Notes: generated from the letters alone by a model not told the origin. 5,106 nt of DNA from Candidatus Woesearchaeota archaeon (GCA_026394915.1 JAPLZS010000186.1:1-5106), one strand, 5' to 3'; numbered from the stretch's first letter, positions 1-4,965 are shown. A program made the numbers and translations.

Positions 1-198
1 AGCGTCTATGCAGCCCTGTATGTGATTATGGTCTGTTATCGCCACATTGACTTTTCTCTTTGCAGCAAGCCTGACGATGGAGCTCGGTCTTGTGAATGTG
101 TCAGAATACTTGCTGTGGAGGTGCATGTCTGCGCAGAAGAAGCCCTCTTCCTTGAGCTCTTTCAGCAAAGGGTCTCCGAAGTGGATGCGTTCAATCAT
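1..198 (-). CDS. PHP-domain metal-dependent phosphoesterase, N-terminal part (runs off the left edge)
   Basis: Reading the minus strand from the ATG at 198 gives 66 open codons to the window edge, so only the N-terminus is present. Residues 26-33 read HLHSKYSD and residues 55-59 read TDHNH. These match the first two metal-binding motifs of the PHP (polymerase and histidinol phosphatase) family, the HxH plus Asp and the 'ITDHNT' block. The spacing, with a helix containing RPSSIVRLAAKR between them, is typical of stand-alone PHP phosphoesterases. Such proteins use two or three metal ions to hydrolyse phosphoesters; the substrate cannot be told from this part. The roughly 20 residues before the HxH motif are a longer lead-in than in many family members. 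A TATA box at 223-232 places transcription start only a few bases before the ATG, and there is no Shine-Dalgarno, so the mRNA is probably near-leaderless. The gene is divergent from prs. Family call is firm; exact function is open. Confidence 0.85.
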   Translation of the reverse strand, partial: MIERIHFGDPLLKELKEEGFFCADMHLHSKYSDTFTRPSSIVRLAAKRKVNVAITDHNHIQGCIDA

Positions 199-222
199 TA
201 TATGCTCTTTTTAATATATTTA

Positions 223-232
223 GTTTATAAAG
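223..232 (-). promoter_or_regulatory. TATA box for the PHP gene
   Basis: On the minus strand this reads CTTTATAAAC, a good archaeal TATA box. Its centre is about 29 bp before the ATG at 198. With the usual 24-27 bp from TATA to transcription start, the leader would be only a few bases. The start site itself is inferred. Confidence 0.6.
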
Positions 233-287
233 ATTGTTATGGGGCTGCCATATATATCCGGATTCTGGATTTATTACAATATGTTTC

Positions 288-301
288 GCACTCCAGAGTG
301 C
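288..301. promoter_or_regulatory. Inverted repeat just upstream of the prs TATA box, possible operator
   Basis: The sequence GCACTC-CA-GAGTGC is a perfect 6-bp dyad with a 2-bp centre. It ends 14 bp before the TATA box of prs and lies in the divergent intergenic region shared with the PHP gene. A dimeric regulator could bind it, either blocking or assisting TBP/TFB at prs. A dyad of this size can occur by chance, and no regulator is identified. Confidence 0.3.
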
Positions 302-315
302 TAAAAAGAGAAAGA

Positions 316-323
316 TTTATATA
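316..323 (+). promoter_or_regulatory. prs: TATA box for prs
   Basis: TTTATATA preceded by a purine-rich stretch (AAAAAGAGAAAGA) that could act as the TFB-recognition element. The centre is about 38 bp before the prs ATG, so the leader would be roughly 13 nt, just enough to hold the Shine-Dalgarno at 346-354. The 11 bases AGTGCTAAAAA at 297-307 upstream recur before the TATA box of the transglutaminase-like gene. Confidence 0.65.
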
Positions 324-345
324 TAATTATTTTATACTTCAGACT

Positions 346-354
346 AAGGAGGGG
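346..354 (+). promoter_or_regulatory. prs: Strong Shine-Dalgarno that sets the prs start
   Basis: AAGGAGGGG lies 3 bases before the ATG at 358, with the core GGAGG about 5-6 bases upstream. It is the only strong ribosome binding site ahead of a first-in-transcript gene in this window. It argues for the start at 358 rather than any codon in the open reading frame that extends upstream to position 22. Confidence 0.75.
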
Positions 355-357
355 ACG

Positions 358-1398
358 ATGGCAAGCAGAGGAAAATTAAGCATTTTTGCATGTGATTCTG
401 GAAGACCTTTTGCTGAGAAGATTGCTAAATCTCTGAATGATATAATCTTTAAAGAACAGATAGAAGGCGGAGCTCATATACTCAATACCAAAGAATCTCA
501 CTTTGCAAATAGTGAAGTTAAAGAGGTCATAGACGAGAGTGTAAGGGGTCATGATATATTTATAGTGCAGGATATAGCGAATTCTGTAACGGACTATAGC
601 GTAGATACTAACTTTAGGGCATTGAAGACAGCTATTGATGCTGCTTACAAATGTGATGCAGATTATATAACAGCAGTAATCCCAGTATTCCCTTATGCAA
701 GGCAGGATAAGGCTTTTTCTAGAGAAGGAATAACCGCTGCACAGGTTGCAAGAGAGATAGAAGATGCAGGTGCAGATAGGGTAATAACATTAGACATACA
801 TAATGAGGCTATTGCAGGTTTCTTCAGGAGAGCCAGATTCGATAATCTACGTGCAGCAAAGAGTATCATAGATTTTTTTAAGAGTAATGTAGGCACTGAG
901 AATCTTACTGTTGCATCCCCTGATGCGGGTGGCGTACCCAGAGCGAACCATTATGCACAGAAACTTGGAGCTGATCTTGCTATTGTATACAAGAAAAGAG
1001 ACTATTCAAAAGAGAATTCTGTGAAAGAAGCATTCCTATTAGGCAACGTAGAAGACAGAAATGTGTTATTTGTAGATGATATGATAGACACCGCAGGAAC
1101 ACTGGTTACAGATATTAGCACAATAAGGAGTAGGCATCGCCCAAATAAGATCTATTATGCATGTTCACTGCCAATATTCAGCAGACCTAAAGAAGGTAAA
1201 TCAGCAGTACAAAAACTTAGAGATGCGTATGAAAAAGGGGATTTGAATCTTGTTATAGGCACTGATGCAGTATATCATGGGGGGGAGAATTTCTTGAAAG
1301 AAAATCTTTGGTACAGGGAAGTTTCTCTTGCAAAGTATTTTGCAAAGGTCATATTGAATGTAAACCGCAGAGAATCTCTGTCACAACTATTGAGCTGA
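358..1398 (+). CDS. prs: Ribose-phosphate pyrophosphokinase (PRPP synthetase)
   Basis: Transfers the pyrophosphate group of ATP to ribose 5-phosphate to give PRPP, the precursor of purine, pyrimidine, histidine and NAD synthesis; cytosolic. The 346-residue product shows the family landmarks in order. These are the N-terminal nucleotide-binding segment (YARQDK, 113-118), the metal-binding block DIHNE (146-150, H148), SPDAGGVPRA (187-196), the flexible catalytic loop YKKRD (211-215) and the PRPP-binding signature VDDMIDTAGT (239-248). The C-terminus keeps the family's closing segment (SLAKYFAKVI then ESLSQLL). It is longer than the usual 285-315 residues. The extra length is mostly around 271-295 (SRPKEGKSAVQKLRDAYEKG), where typical enzymes have a short H-G-x-F-S loop. 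The DxHxxQ motif reads DIHNEA, with Ala in place of Gln. The frame is open to position 22, but that stretch lies opposite the PHP gene and across the promoter, so ATG 358 with its Shine-Dalgarno is the start. It converges on the CYTH gene with a 4-bp gap. Confidence 0.95.
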   Translation: MASRGKLSIFACDSGRPFAEKIAKSLNDIIFKEQIEGGAHILNTKESHFANSEVKEVIDESVRGHDIFIVQDIANSVTDYSVDTNFRALKTAIDAAYKCDADYITAVIPVFPYARQDKAFSREGITAAQVAREIEDAGADRVITLDIHNEAIAGFFRRARFDNLRAAKSIIDFFKSNVGTENLTVASPDAGGVPRANHYAQKLGADLAIVYKKRDYSKENSVKEAFLLGNVEDRNVLFVDDMIDTAGTLVTDISTIRSRHRPNKIYYACSLPIFSRPKEGKSAVQKLRDAYEKGDLNLVIGTDAVYHGGENFLKENLWYREVSLAKYFAKVILNVNRRESLSQLLS

Positions 1399-1402
1399 TG
1401 AT

Positions 1403-1957
1403 TCATCCTATTTTTTCTTTCCTTATCACCATATCCGGATATCCCATGTTCGGCGCATCTTTCCAGTCTGCGCCGATTTCCTCGAGGATCTCATAGCACT
1501 TTCTTTTTGTCTCTTCAGGGCTTCCCATCATCTTCTTTGCCTCTACTTCTACAAAGAAGCCGAGGCCCTTTATCTCATCCAGGCAGATCTCAAAGTCTTT
1601 GTACTCAAACATCTTCCTGTGCTTCTCAACAATGACTTTCTTGATCATTCCAATCTTCCCTAATATGACTGACATTGTTTCTGGATCATTAATATCTGTC
1701 TCATATTCATCTGTCTTGAGAAGCTTTCCATCCTTGCCATAATGGCAGAAACTATAATTGATATGACCCTTGCCTTTCTCATTCCTCACTCTGAAATATT
1801 CTTTTGTAGGTTTCTCTGCAAAATAATCCTTGTTTGGAGGCATAAAATACTCGTCTTTCTGGTCTTTGGCCTTGACAAACCTGGCTATCTTCCTCAGCTT
1901 TTCCTCTGCTTTGCCAAGATTCTTCACACTAACCTTTATTTCAATTTCTTCATTCAT
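1403..1957 (-). CDS. CYTH-domain protein (CyaB / thiamine-triphosphatase superfamily)
   Basis: The 184-residue protein is a complete CYTH (triphosphate tunnel metalloenzyme) domain. It opens with the defining ExExK (E4-I-E6-I-K8), followed by basic strands RVR (56-58) and KHRK (112-115) that would line the triphosphate site. It ends with LDEIKGLGFFVEVE (126-139), whose acidic residues (D127, E136-E138) match the metal-binding C-terminal strands of the CyaB-like branch. Family members hydrolyse thiamine triphosphate, tripolyphosphate or other triphosphates, or cyclise ATP; sequence alone does not say which. Archaeal members are often annotated 'class IV adenylate cyclase' without proof. ATG 1957 is preferred: it has a GGTGA Shine-Dalgarno 6 bases upstream and gives the MNEEIEIK start typical of the family. 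An in-frame GTG at 1966 would add three residues. The start overlaps the helicase stop by 8 bp (ATGAATGA), so the two are co-transcribed and probably translationally coupled. Confidence 0.88.
   Translation of the reverse strand: MNEEIEIKVSVKNLGKAEEKLRKIARFVKAKDQKDEYFMPPNKDYFAEKPTKEYFRVRNEKGKGHINYSFCHYGKDGKLLKTDEYETDINDPETMSVILGKIGMIKKVIVEKHRKMFEYKDFEICLDEIKGLGFFVEVEAKKMMGSPEETKRKCYEILEEIGADWKDAPNMGYPDMVIRKEKIG
1411..1419 (+). terminator. T-rich terminator for prs
   Basis: TTTTTTCTT begins 12 bases after the prs stop codon, with no stable hairpin before it, as is usual for archaeal T-tract termination. The same nine bases follow the transglutaminase-like gene at 4609-4617. Here the tract lies inside the 3' end of the convergent CYTH gene, where it encodes Lys codons on the other strand, so part of the T-richness is coding. 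Confidence 0.5.
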
Positions 1958-3614
1958 TGGATTCACCGAAATCCTTCAAACTGATCTGGCCTTTCCTCTT
2001 GTTCTCTGGCACAGCAACCTTGCCCATGTCCTGGCCCACCTGCTTCTTGATGTCAAATGCGATGTTCTTTCCTATGATGTGGGCCATCGTCGTCACATCT
2101 GCTTTGCTCACATCGCCTATGTCCTTTATCCCGTTGTTGAACAACTTCCTTGCCCTGACTCTTCCTATGCCCTGCAGCTTGAGCAATGGCAGCAGCTCTT
2201 CCTTGACACCATATCTCATCCTTAATCTCGTCTTTATTATCACGCTGATGAGTTTCTGCTTCTTATCCAGCCTTGCAAGCTCTTCTGCTGCATAAAGCAG
2301 CCAGTCAGCAAGGTCCAGCTTAACCCTTATCTCGCCTGGCCGTATATTATACTTCTCGAGCATAGTCTCCTCATCCTTTTCATCCATCCATTCTCCGAAA
2401 AATGATGCGGTCTTCACAGCATCCATGAACTGGTCATGGTCAGGATCAAATTCAGAAGGCTCAAGCACAATGAAGTTTGAATGATTCTCAACCGCTTTCT
2501 CCTGAATGTCATCATACTCGCTCTGCTTCACCCTTAGAAGAGGCCTTAATTCCATGCATGTTGACACCAGGTGCATGAAAGAGAACTCATTCACTGTCTT
2601 TTCTGAAGCCCTCTCCATTGCAATCATCATGTTGTGGGCAGTGAGGGGGTCGATGTACAGCTCTGCAACCCTTTTTCCGACTATTGTAGCAGAGATATTT
2701 CCTCTATTCTCTTTCTTATCTTTTTCTATCTTGTCTGCTGATACAAAATCACGTTCTGTCTTTGATTTATCTTTCTCACTTTCTTTTCCGTCTTTCTTCT
2801 TCTGCTTCGAGTCTGATTCTATGAAACTGAAATCATCAAGAAGATTGATCATCTTGTCGATTATCTTGCTGAGCTTTGCTGTGTCCTTGTAATGATGGGC
2901 CCAGAATGTCCTGCTGAAGAATTCCACAAGCTCTTCTTCGCTTGAGGCAAAATTTGAGGCGATCAATGAAAGGACATAAGTCCTCAGCACAGGCTCAACT
3001 GCAAGCTTTGAGTAGATCTCCTCTGATTCCCCATTTATGTACCTGTCTATCAGCTCATCTTTCTCTTTTTCTGAGGATGCCACTGCAATGGCCTCTCCCC
3101 AGCTGTCAAAGCCAGGCCTTCCGCATCTTCCTGCCATCTGCTGATAGTCAAGAGTGGGTATCCAGTCAAGGCCATAATGCCCGAACCTCTTCAGGTCTCT
3201 TATTATTGCCCTGAATGCAGGAAGGTTCAATCCATAAGCAAGAGTCGGAGTGCATGCAATGATTTTTATCCTGCCATCCCTGAATCCATCTTCTATCAAG
3301 GTCTTCTGGTCATGGATGAGGCCTGCATGATGGAATGCAATTCCTTTCTTGACGCATCTTGCGAGCCTCTCGCACTGCTTTGTGGGCTTTGAAAGCGCAT
3401 GAAGGATCTCATCAGAAAGTTCAGATACCTCTTTCTTGTATCTCTCATCTGTCAGATTTGTTTTTGCAGCAATGTCCTCTGCTGCTTTCTCTGCGCCTCT
3501 TTTTGTGTTGACGAAGACAAGGGCCTGCTTCTTCCTCTCAAGAGTGTCAACTGCAAGGTCTACTGCAGCATTCTCTGTCGGATGCTTTATTTCTATGGGC
3601 TTTATCTTCTGCAT
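1950..3614 (-). CDS. hel308: Hel308-type helicase lacking the N-terminal RecA1 (ATP-binding) domain
   Basis: Hel308 is a 3'-5' superfamily 2 helicase that acts on stalled replication forks. The 554-residue product aligns by eye only with the part of Hel308 after RecA1. It has motif IV ALVFVNTKRGAEK (31-43), FHHAGL (94-99), motif V TPTLAYGLNLPA (122-133) and motif VI QQMAGRCGRPG (158-168). A winged-helix region (about 200-320) follows, then the ratchet domain (YIDPLTAHNM at 320-329; WMDEKDEE at 409-416; WLLYAAEELA at 438-447) and the HhH tail (GIGRVRARKLFNNG, 482-495). Walker A, DExH and motif III are absent. A full Hel308 has about 700-750 residues. The start is at the RecA1/RecA2 linker. A TAA codon directly precedes the ATG, a TATA box lies about 27 bp upstream and no missing half is encoded in the 115 bp before it. 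An Asp/Glu/Lys-rich insert (about 267-306) breaks the winged-helix region. The C-terminal QISLKDFG (543-550) resembles a PCNA-binding box. The frame is intact, so this looks like a split gene half rather than decay. Confidence 0.9.
   Translation of the reverse strand: MQKIKPIEIKHPTENAAVDLAVDTLERKKQALVFVNTKRGAEKAAEDIAAKTNLTDERYKKEVSELSDEILHALSKPTKQCERLARCVKKGIAFHHAGLIHDQKTLIEDGFRDGRIKIIACTPTLAYGLNLPAFRAIIRDLKRFGHYGLDWIPTLDYQQMAGRCGRPGFDSWGEAIAVASSEKEKDELIDRYINGESEEIYSKLAVEPVLRTYVLSLIASNFASSEEELVEFFSRTFWAHHYKDTAKLSKIIDKMINLLDDFSFIESDSKQKKKDGKESEKDKSKTERDFVSADKIEKDKKENRGNISATIVGKRVAELYIDPLTAHNMMIAMERASEKTVNEFSFMHLVSTCMELRPLLRVKQSEYDDIQEKAVENHSNFIVLEPSEFDPDHDQFMDAVKTASFFGEWMDEKDEETMLEKYNIRPGEIRVKLDLADWLLYAAEELARLDKKQKLISVIIKTRLRMRYGVKEELLPLLKLQGIGRVRARKLFNNGIKDIGDVSKADVTTMAHIIGKNIAFDIKKQVGQDMGKVAVPENKRKGQISLKDFGESNE
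1964..1968 (-). promoter_or_regulatory. Shine-Dalgarno for the CYTH gene inside the helicase 3' end
   Basis: GGTGA on the minus strand lies 6 bases before the ATG at 1957 and inside the last codons of the helicase gene. It favours that ATG over the GTG at 1966, which falls within the GGTGA itself. Confidence 0.5.
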
Positions 3615-3635
3615 TTATCTTTTTAGAATCGGTCT

Positions 3636-3646
3636 GTTTATATAAT
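3636..3646 (-). promoter_or_regulatory. TATA box for the helicase-CYTH operon
   Basis: The minus strand reads ATTATATAAAC, centred about 27 bp before the helicase ATG at 3614. That predicts transcription starting at or next to the ATG, meaning a leaderless mRNA; no Shine-Dalgarno is seen. A promoter at this exact distance supports 3614 as the true gene start despite the missing RecA1 domain. Confidence 0.65.
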
Positions 3647-3695
3647 TTGCTTTATTCATTTCATGGTATCTATTCGCTAGTGCTAAAAAATAACA

Positions 3696-3703
3696 TTTAT
3701 ATA
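3696..3703 (+). promoter_or_regulatory. TATA box for the transglutaminase-like gene
   Basis: TTTATATA centred about 30 bp before the ATG at 3730, predicting a leader of only about 5 nt. No Shine-Dalgarno precedes the ATG. Upstream, 3679-3689 (AGTGCTAAAAA) repeats the 11 bases found before the prs TATA box. Confidence 0.65.
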
Positions 3704-3729
3704 CAACAAAGATATATCCTATCAATGAA

Positions 3730-4599
3730 ATGGGTCTGAGATTAAAGAGCATAGGCACACTTCTATCAGGCATAGCTATTGGAGCAGGCATGGGTTATCT
3801 GTGCCATGATAGTCTTGTACTTCCCAGAATAGAAACTCTTTCTTATCCTCCTGCCAAAGAGGCAGTAGCTCATCTTACTCCATCGATTGATGCATTGCTC
3901 TTCTTTGATAAGTCAGAAGATGATGGCTCCCCATTGATAATGAGGTCTTATCAGGATGATCATGAACTGCAGGACAGTCTATTCAGCATTTCAAACAGGT
4001 ATTTTCCTTTCTTTGATGCACTGAATCAACCCCTTAGAATTGAGATCTCATCAGACAGGTACCTGAAACTCAAGGCATTGGATATAAACAGGTCTCCTGG
4101 CAGCAGCAATTATGCTTTTTTTGTGACTCCAGAAGATCCTGCAGTCCGACAGATTGCGACTTTCATTTACTTCACTGAGAATGTGGCAAAGAATTCATTC
4201 AAGCCAGAAGAATTTGCGTTTCCTGTGGTGAATTTTGTGAGAAAAAATATTGAATACAACCAGAAAATAGAATATAAAGAAGACTATGTAAGATTCCCTG
4301 TTGAGACATTGGTTGAAGGAAACGGAGACTGTGAAGATATGGTCATACTCGCAGCTTCTTTATTGAAATCTTTGGGCGGCGATGTCGCATTCATGTTTTA
4401 TTTAGGGCCTGCAAAGGAAGGGCAGAAGCCCATGATGCATGTTGCTCTTGGCGTAAATGGGGATTTTTCAGGAGAGCATGTACGGCTCAATGGAAAGCCT
4501 TATTATTATGCTGAATGCACGCCAAGCAGCCTTGCCATTGGTGTAGTCCCTTTAAGCATGAAAGAATGGAGAAGAATAGGCACGTATGTAATCAAATGA
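3730..4599 (+). CDS. Membrane-anchored transglutaminase-like (papain-fold) protein
   Basis: The 289-residue protein begins with one hydrophobic segment (about residues 8-25, LLSGIAIGAGMGYLC core) after two basic residues. It acts as a signal anchor or uncleaved signal, placing the rest outside the cell. The C-terminal half is a transglutaminase-like domain. VNFVRKNIEY (167-176) leads to NGDCEDM (198-204) with catalytic Cys201, then MHVALGV (236-242) with His237, then YYYAECT (258-264) where Glu262 is the likely third member of the triad. Proteins of this superfamily are mostly cysteine peptidases or amidases of cell-surface material, or occasionally cross-linkers; the substrate is unknown. 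Residues 40-165 show no family I recognise. The ATG at 3725 is out of frame and closes after four codons, so 3730 is the start. It is divergent from the helicase operon and followed by a T-rich terminator. Confidence 0.85.
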   Translation: MGLRLKSIGTLLSGIAIGAGMGYLCHDSLVLPRIETLSYPPAKEAVAHLTPSIDALLFFDKSEDDGSPLIMRSYQDDHELQDSLFSISNRYFPFFDALNQPLRIEISSDRYLKLKALDINRSPGSSNYAFFVTPEDPAVRQIATFIYFTENVAKNSFKPEEFAFPVVNFVRKNIEYNQKIEYKEDYVRFPVETLVEGNGDCEDMVILAASLLKSLGGDVAFMFYLGPAKEGQKPMMHVALGVNGDFSGEHVRLNGKPYYYAECTPSSLAIGVVPLSMKEWRRIGTYVIK

Positions 4600-4608
4600 T
4601 TTAGTCCA

Positions 4609-4617
4609 TTTTTTCTT
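4609..4617 (+). terminator. T-rich terminator after the transglutaminase-like gene
   Basis: TTTTTTCTT begins 10 bases after the stop codon, in non-coding sequence, with no hairpin before it. It is identical to the tract after prs, at nearly the same distance from the stop. Confidence 0.6.
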
Positions 4618-4690
4618 AATAGATTATATGCAAAACATAATATATGATTATAAATGGGCCCGCCGTGATTTGAACACGGGACCGCACGAT

Positions 4691-4709
4691 TTCTTAGCTT
4701 TTTCTGGCT
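4691..4709 (-). other. tRNA-Ile intron 2, at position 37/38 (19 nt)
   Basis: After intron 1 is removed, the anticodon stem forms the outer helix. CTGA (32-35) faces TAAG (4696-4693), pairing 3 of 4 with a mismatch at G34. The bulges are TAA (4711-4709) and AAA (4692-4690), and a 2-bp GC/GC inner helix closes the loop CAGAAAAA. The site is the canonical archaeal 37/38 position, but the inner arm is very short. Confidence 0.65.
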
Positions 4710-4716
4710 TATCAGT

Positions 4717-4749
4717 TTCACATTTCCTTTATTATTCAATAAAGGAGAT
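4717..4749 (-). other. tRNA-Ile intron 1, at position 30/31 (33 nt)
   Basis: The fold is a textbook bulge-helix-bulge. The central helix CACA (4755-4752) pairs with TGTG (4722-4719), 4 of 4. The 3-nt bulges are CGA (4751-4749) and AAA (4718-4716), each cut after its second base. The outer helix GA/CT is formed by 4757-4756 with 4715-4714. The inner arm is one T-A pair, a C-A mismatch, then a perfect 9-bp stem (4746-4738 with 4733-4725) capped by GAAT. A 31/32 cut would give the same mature sequence. The 30/31 position is non-canonical. Confidence 0.75.
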
Positions 4750-4794
4750 CGTGTGCTCCACCAGACTAAGCTACAGGCCCATATGAGTATAAAG

Positions 4795-4892
4795 CGCCCC
4801 TAACCAGACTCGAACTGGTGACCTCGCGGTATCTCTCTGGCGTTATAACGCCGGATAACAGCCGCGCGCTCTACCTGCTAAGCTATAGGGGC
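4795..4892 (-). tRNA. tRNA-Asn(GTT) with one intron
   Basis: On the minus strand the acceptor stem GCCCCTA pairs with TAGGGGC, with discriminator G73 as expected for Asn. The D arm is GCTT/GAGC. The anticodon stem CGCGG/CCGCG encloses C32-T33-G34-T35-T36-A37, then an intron, then A38. The variable loop is AGGTC and the T arm is ACCAG-TTCGAGT-CTGGT. The anticodon GTT is at 4859-4857. The mature tRNA is 73 nt after removal of 25 nt. CCA is not encoded. It is the first of two tandem tRNA genes and has its own TATA box at 4917-4926. Confidence 0.92.
4831..4855 (-). other. tRNA-Asn intron at 37/38 (25 nt) with a 14-bp palindrome
   Basis: The outer helix is the anticodon stem. CTGT (4861-4858) faces AGAG (4836-4833), pairing 3 of 4 with a G-G mismatch at G34. 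The bulges are TAT (4857-4855) and ATA (4832-4830). The inner arm is one C-G pair, a C-A mismatch, then the palindrome GGCGTTATAACGCC (4852-4839), which folds as a 5-bp stem with a TATA loop. This is a relaxed bulge-helix-bulge at the canonical site. Confidence 0.8.
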
Positions 4893-4916
4893 ATTAAGTC
4901 AAAAATAAAGGGGTTC

Positions 4917-4926
4917 ATTTATATAG
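4917..4926 (-). promoter_or_regulatory. TATA box for the tRNA-Asn/tRNA-Ile transcript
   Basis: The minus strand reads CTATATAAAT, centred about 29 bp before the first base of tRNA-Asn at 4892. No comparable box fits in the 14 bp between the two tRNAs except TTTATA at 4788-4793. That one is too close to tRNA-Ile to serve it, so both are probably made as one precursor. Confidence 0.65.
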
Positions 4927-4965
4927 TTTTTGGTGAAAATAGAGGCATATCAGATACATGGATTG

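Larger units (their letters stand above)
4655..4780 (-). tRNA. tRNA-Ile(GAT) with two introns
   Basis: On the minus strand the acceptor stem GGGCCTG pairs with CGGGCCC, with discriminator A73. The D arm is GCTT/GAGC with GG in the loop, the variable loop has 5 nt, and the T arm is CCGTG-TTCAAAT-CACGG. The body closely resembles archaeal tRNA-Ile(GAT), with GTAGCTTAG and GGTCCCGTGTTCAAAT as typical stretches. The anticodon stem CACGA/TCGTG encloses 59 bases rather than 7, and these include CTGATAA, the exact Ile anticodon loop (anticodon 4713-4711). Removing 4749-4717 and 4709-4691 gives a normal 74-nt tRNA with the loop C-T-G-A-T-A-A. Both excisions have bulge-helix-bulge folds. No CCA is encoded. 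It follows tRNA-Asn by 14 bp and probably shares its promoter. The alternative, one intron with TCC as anticodon, would put C at position 33 and is unlikely. Confidence 0.88.

Noticed and set aside
22..357. Upstream extension of the prs reading frame
   Set aside because: It lies opposite the PHP gene and across both divergent promoters, shows no PRPP synthetase similarity, and the strong Shine-Dalgarno sits directly before ATG 358.
1329..1347. Direct repeat TTGCAAAG twice within 19 bp
   Set aside because: Inside prs, encoding two similar AK segments (AKYFAKV); explained by the protein.
1368..1380. Inverted repeat CAGAGA-A-TCTCTG near the prs 3' end
   Set aside because: The one-base centre cannot form a good hairpin loop, it is coding, and no T-run follows it directly.
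1431..1442. Perfect palindrome ATATCCGGATAT, with a partial match at 254-263
   Set aside because: The main copy is within CYTH codons (GYPDM) and the other is a 10-base match in an AT-rich spacer; no consistent context.
1957..3645. Several plus-strand open frames opposite the helicase
   Set aside because: They are shadows of the helicase coding strand, rich in Ser, Leu and Phe, without promoters or ribosome binding sites.
4506..4739. Minus-strand open frame of 77 codons
   Set aside because: It runs through tRNA-Ile and the 3' end of the transglutaminase-like gene, and its composition reflects those features.
4725..4746. 9-bp hairpin first considered as a terminator or a type II variable arm
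   Set aside because: It is the inner arm of tRNA-Ile intron 1; the tRNA has a normal 5-nt variable loop elsewhere.
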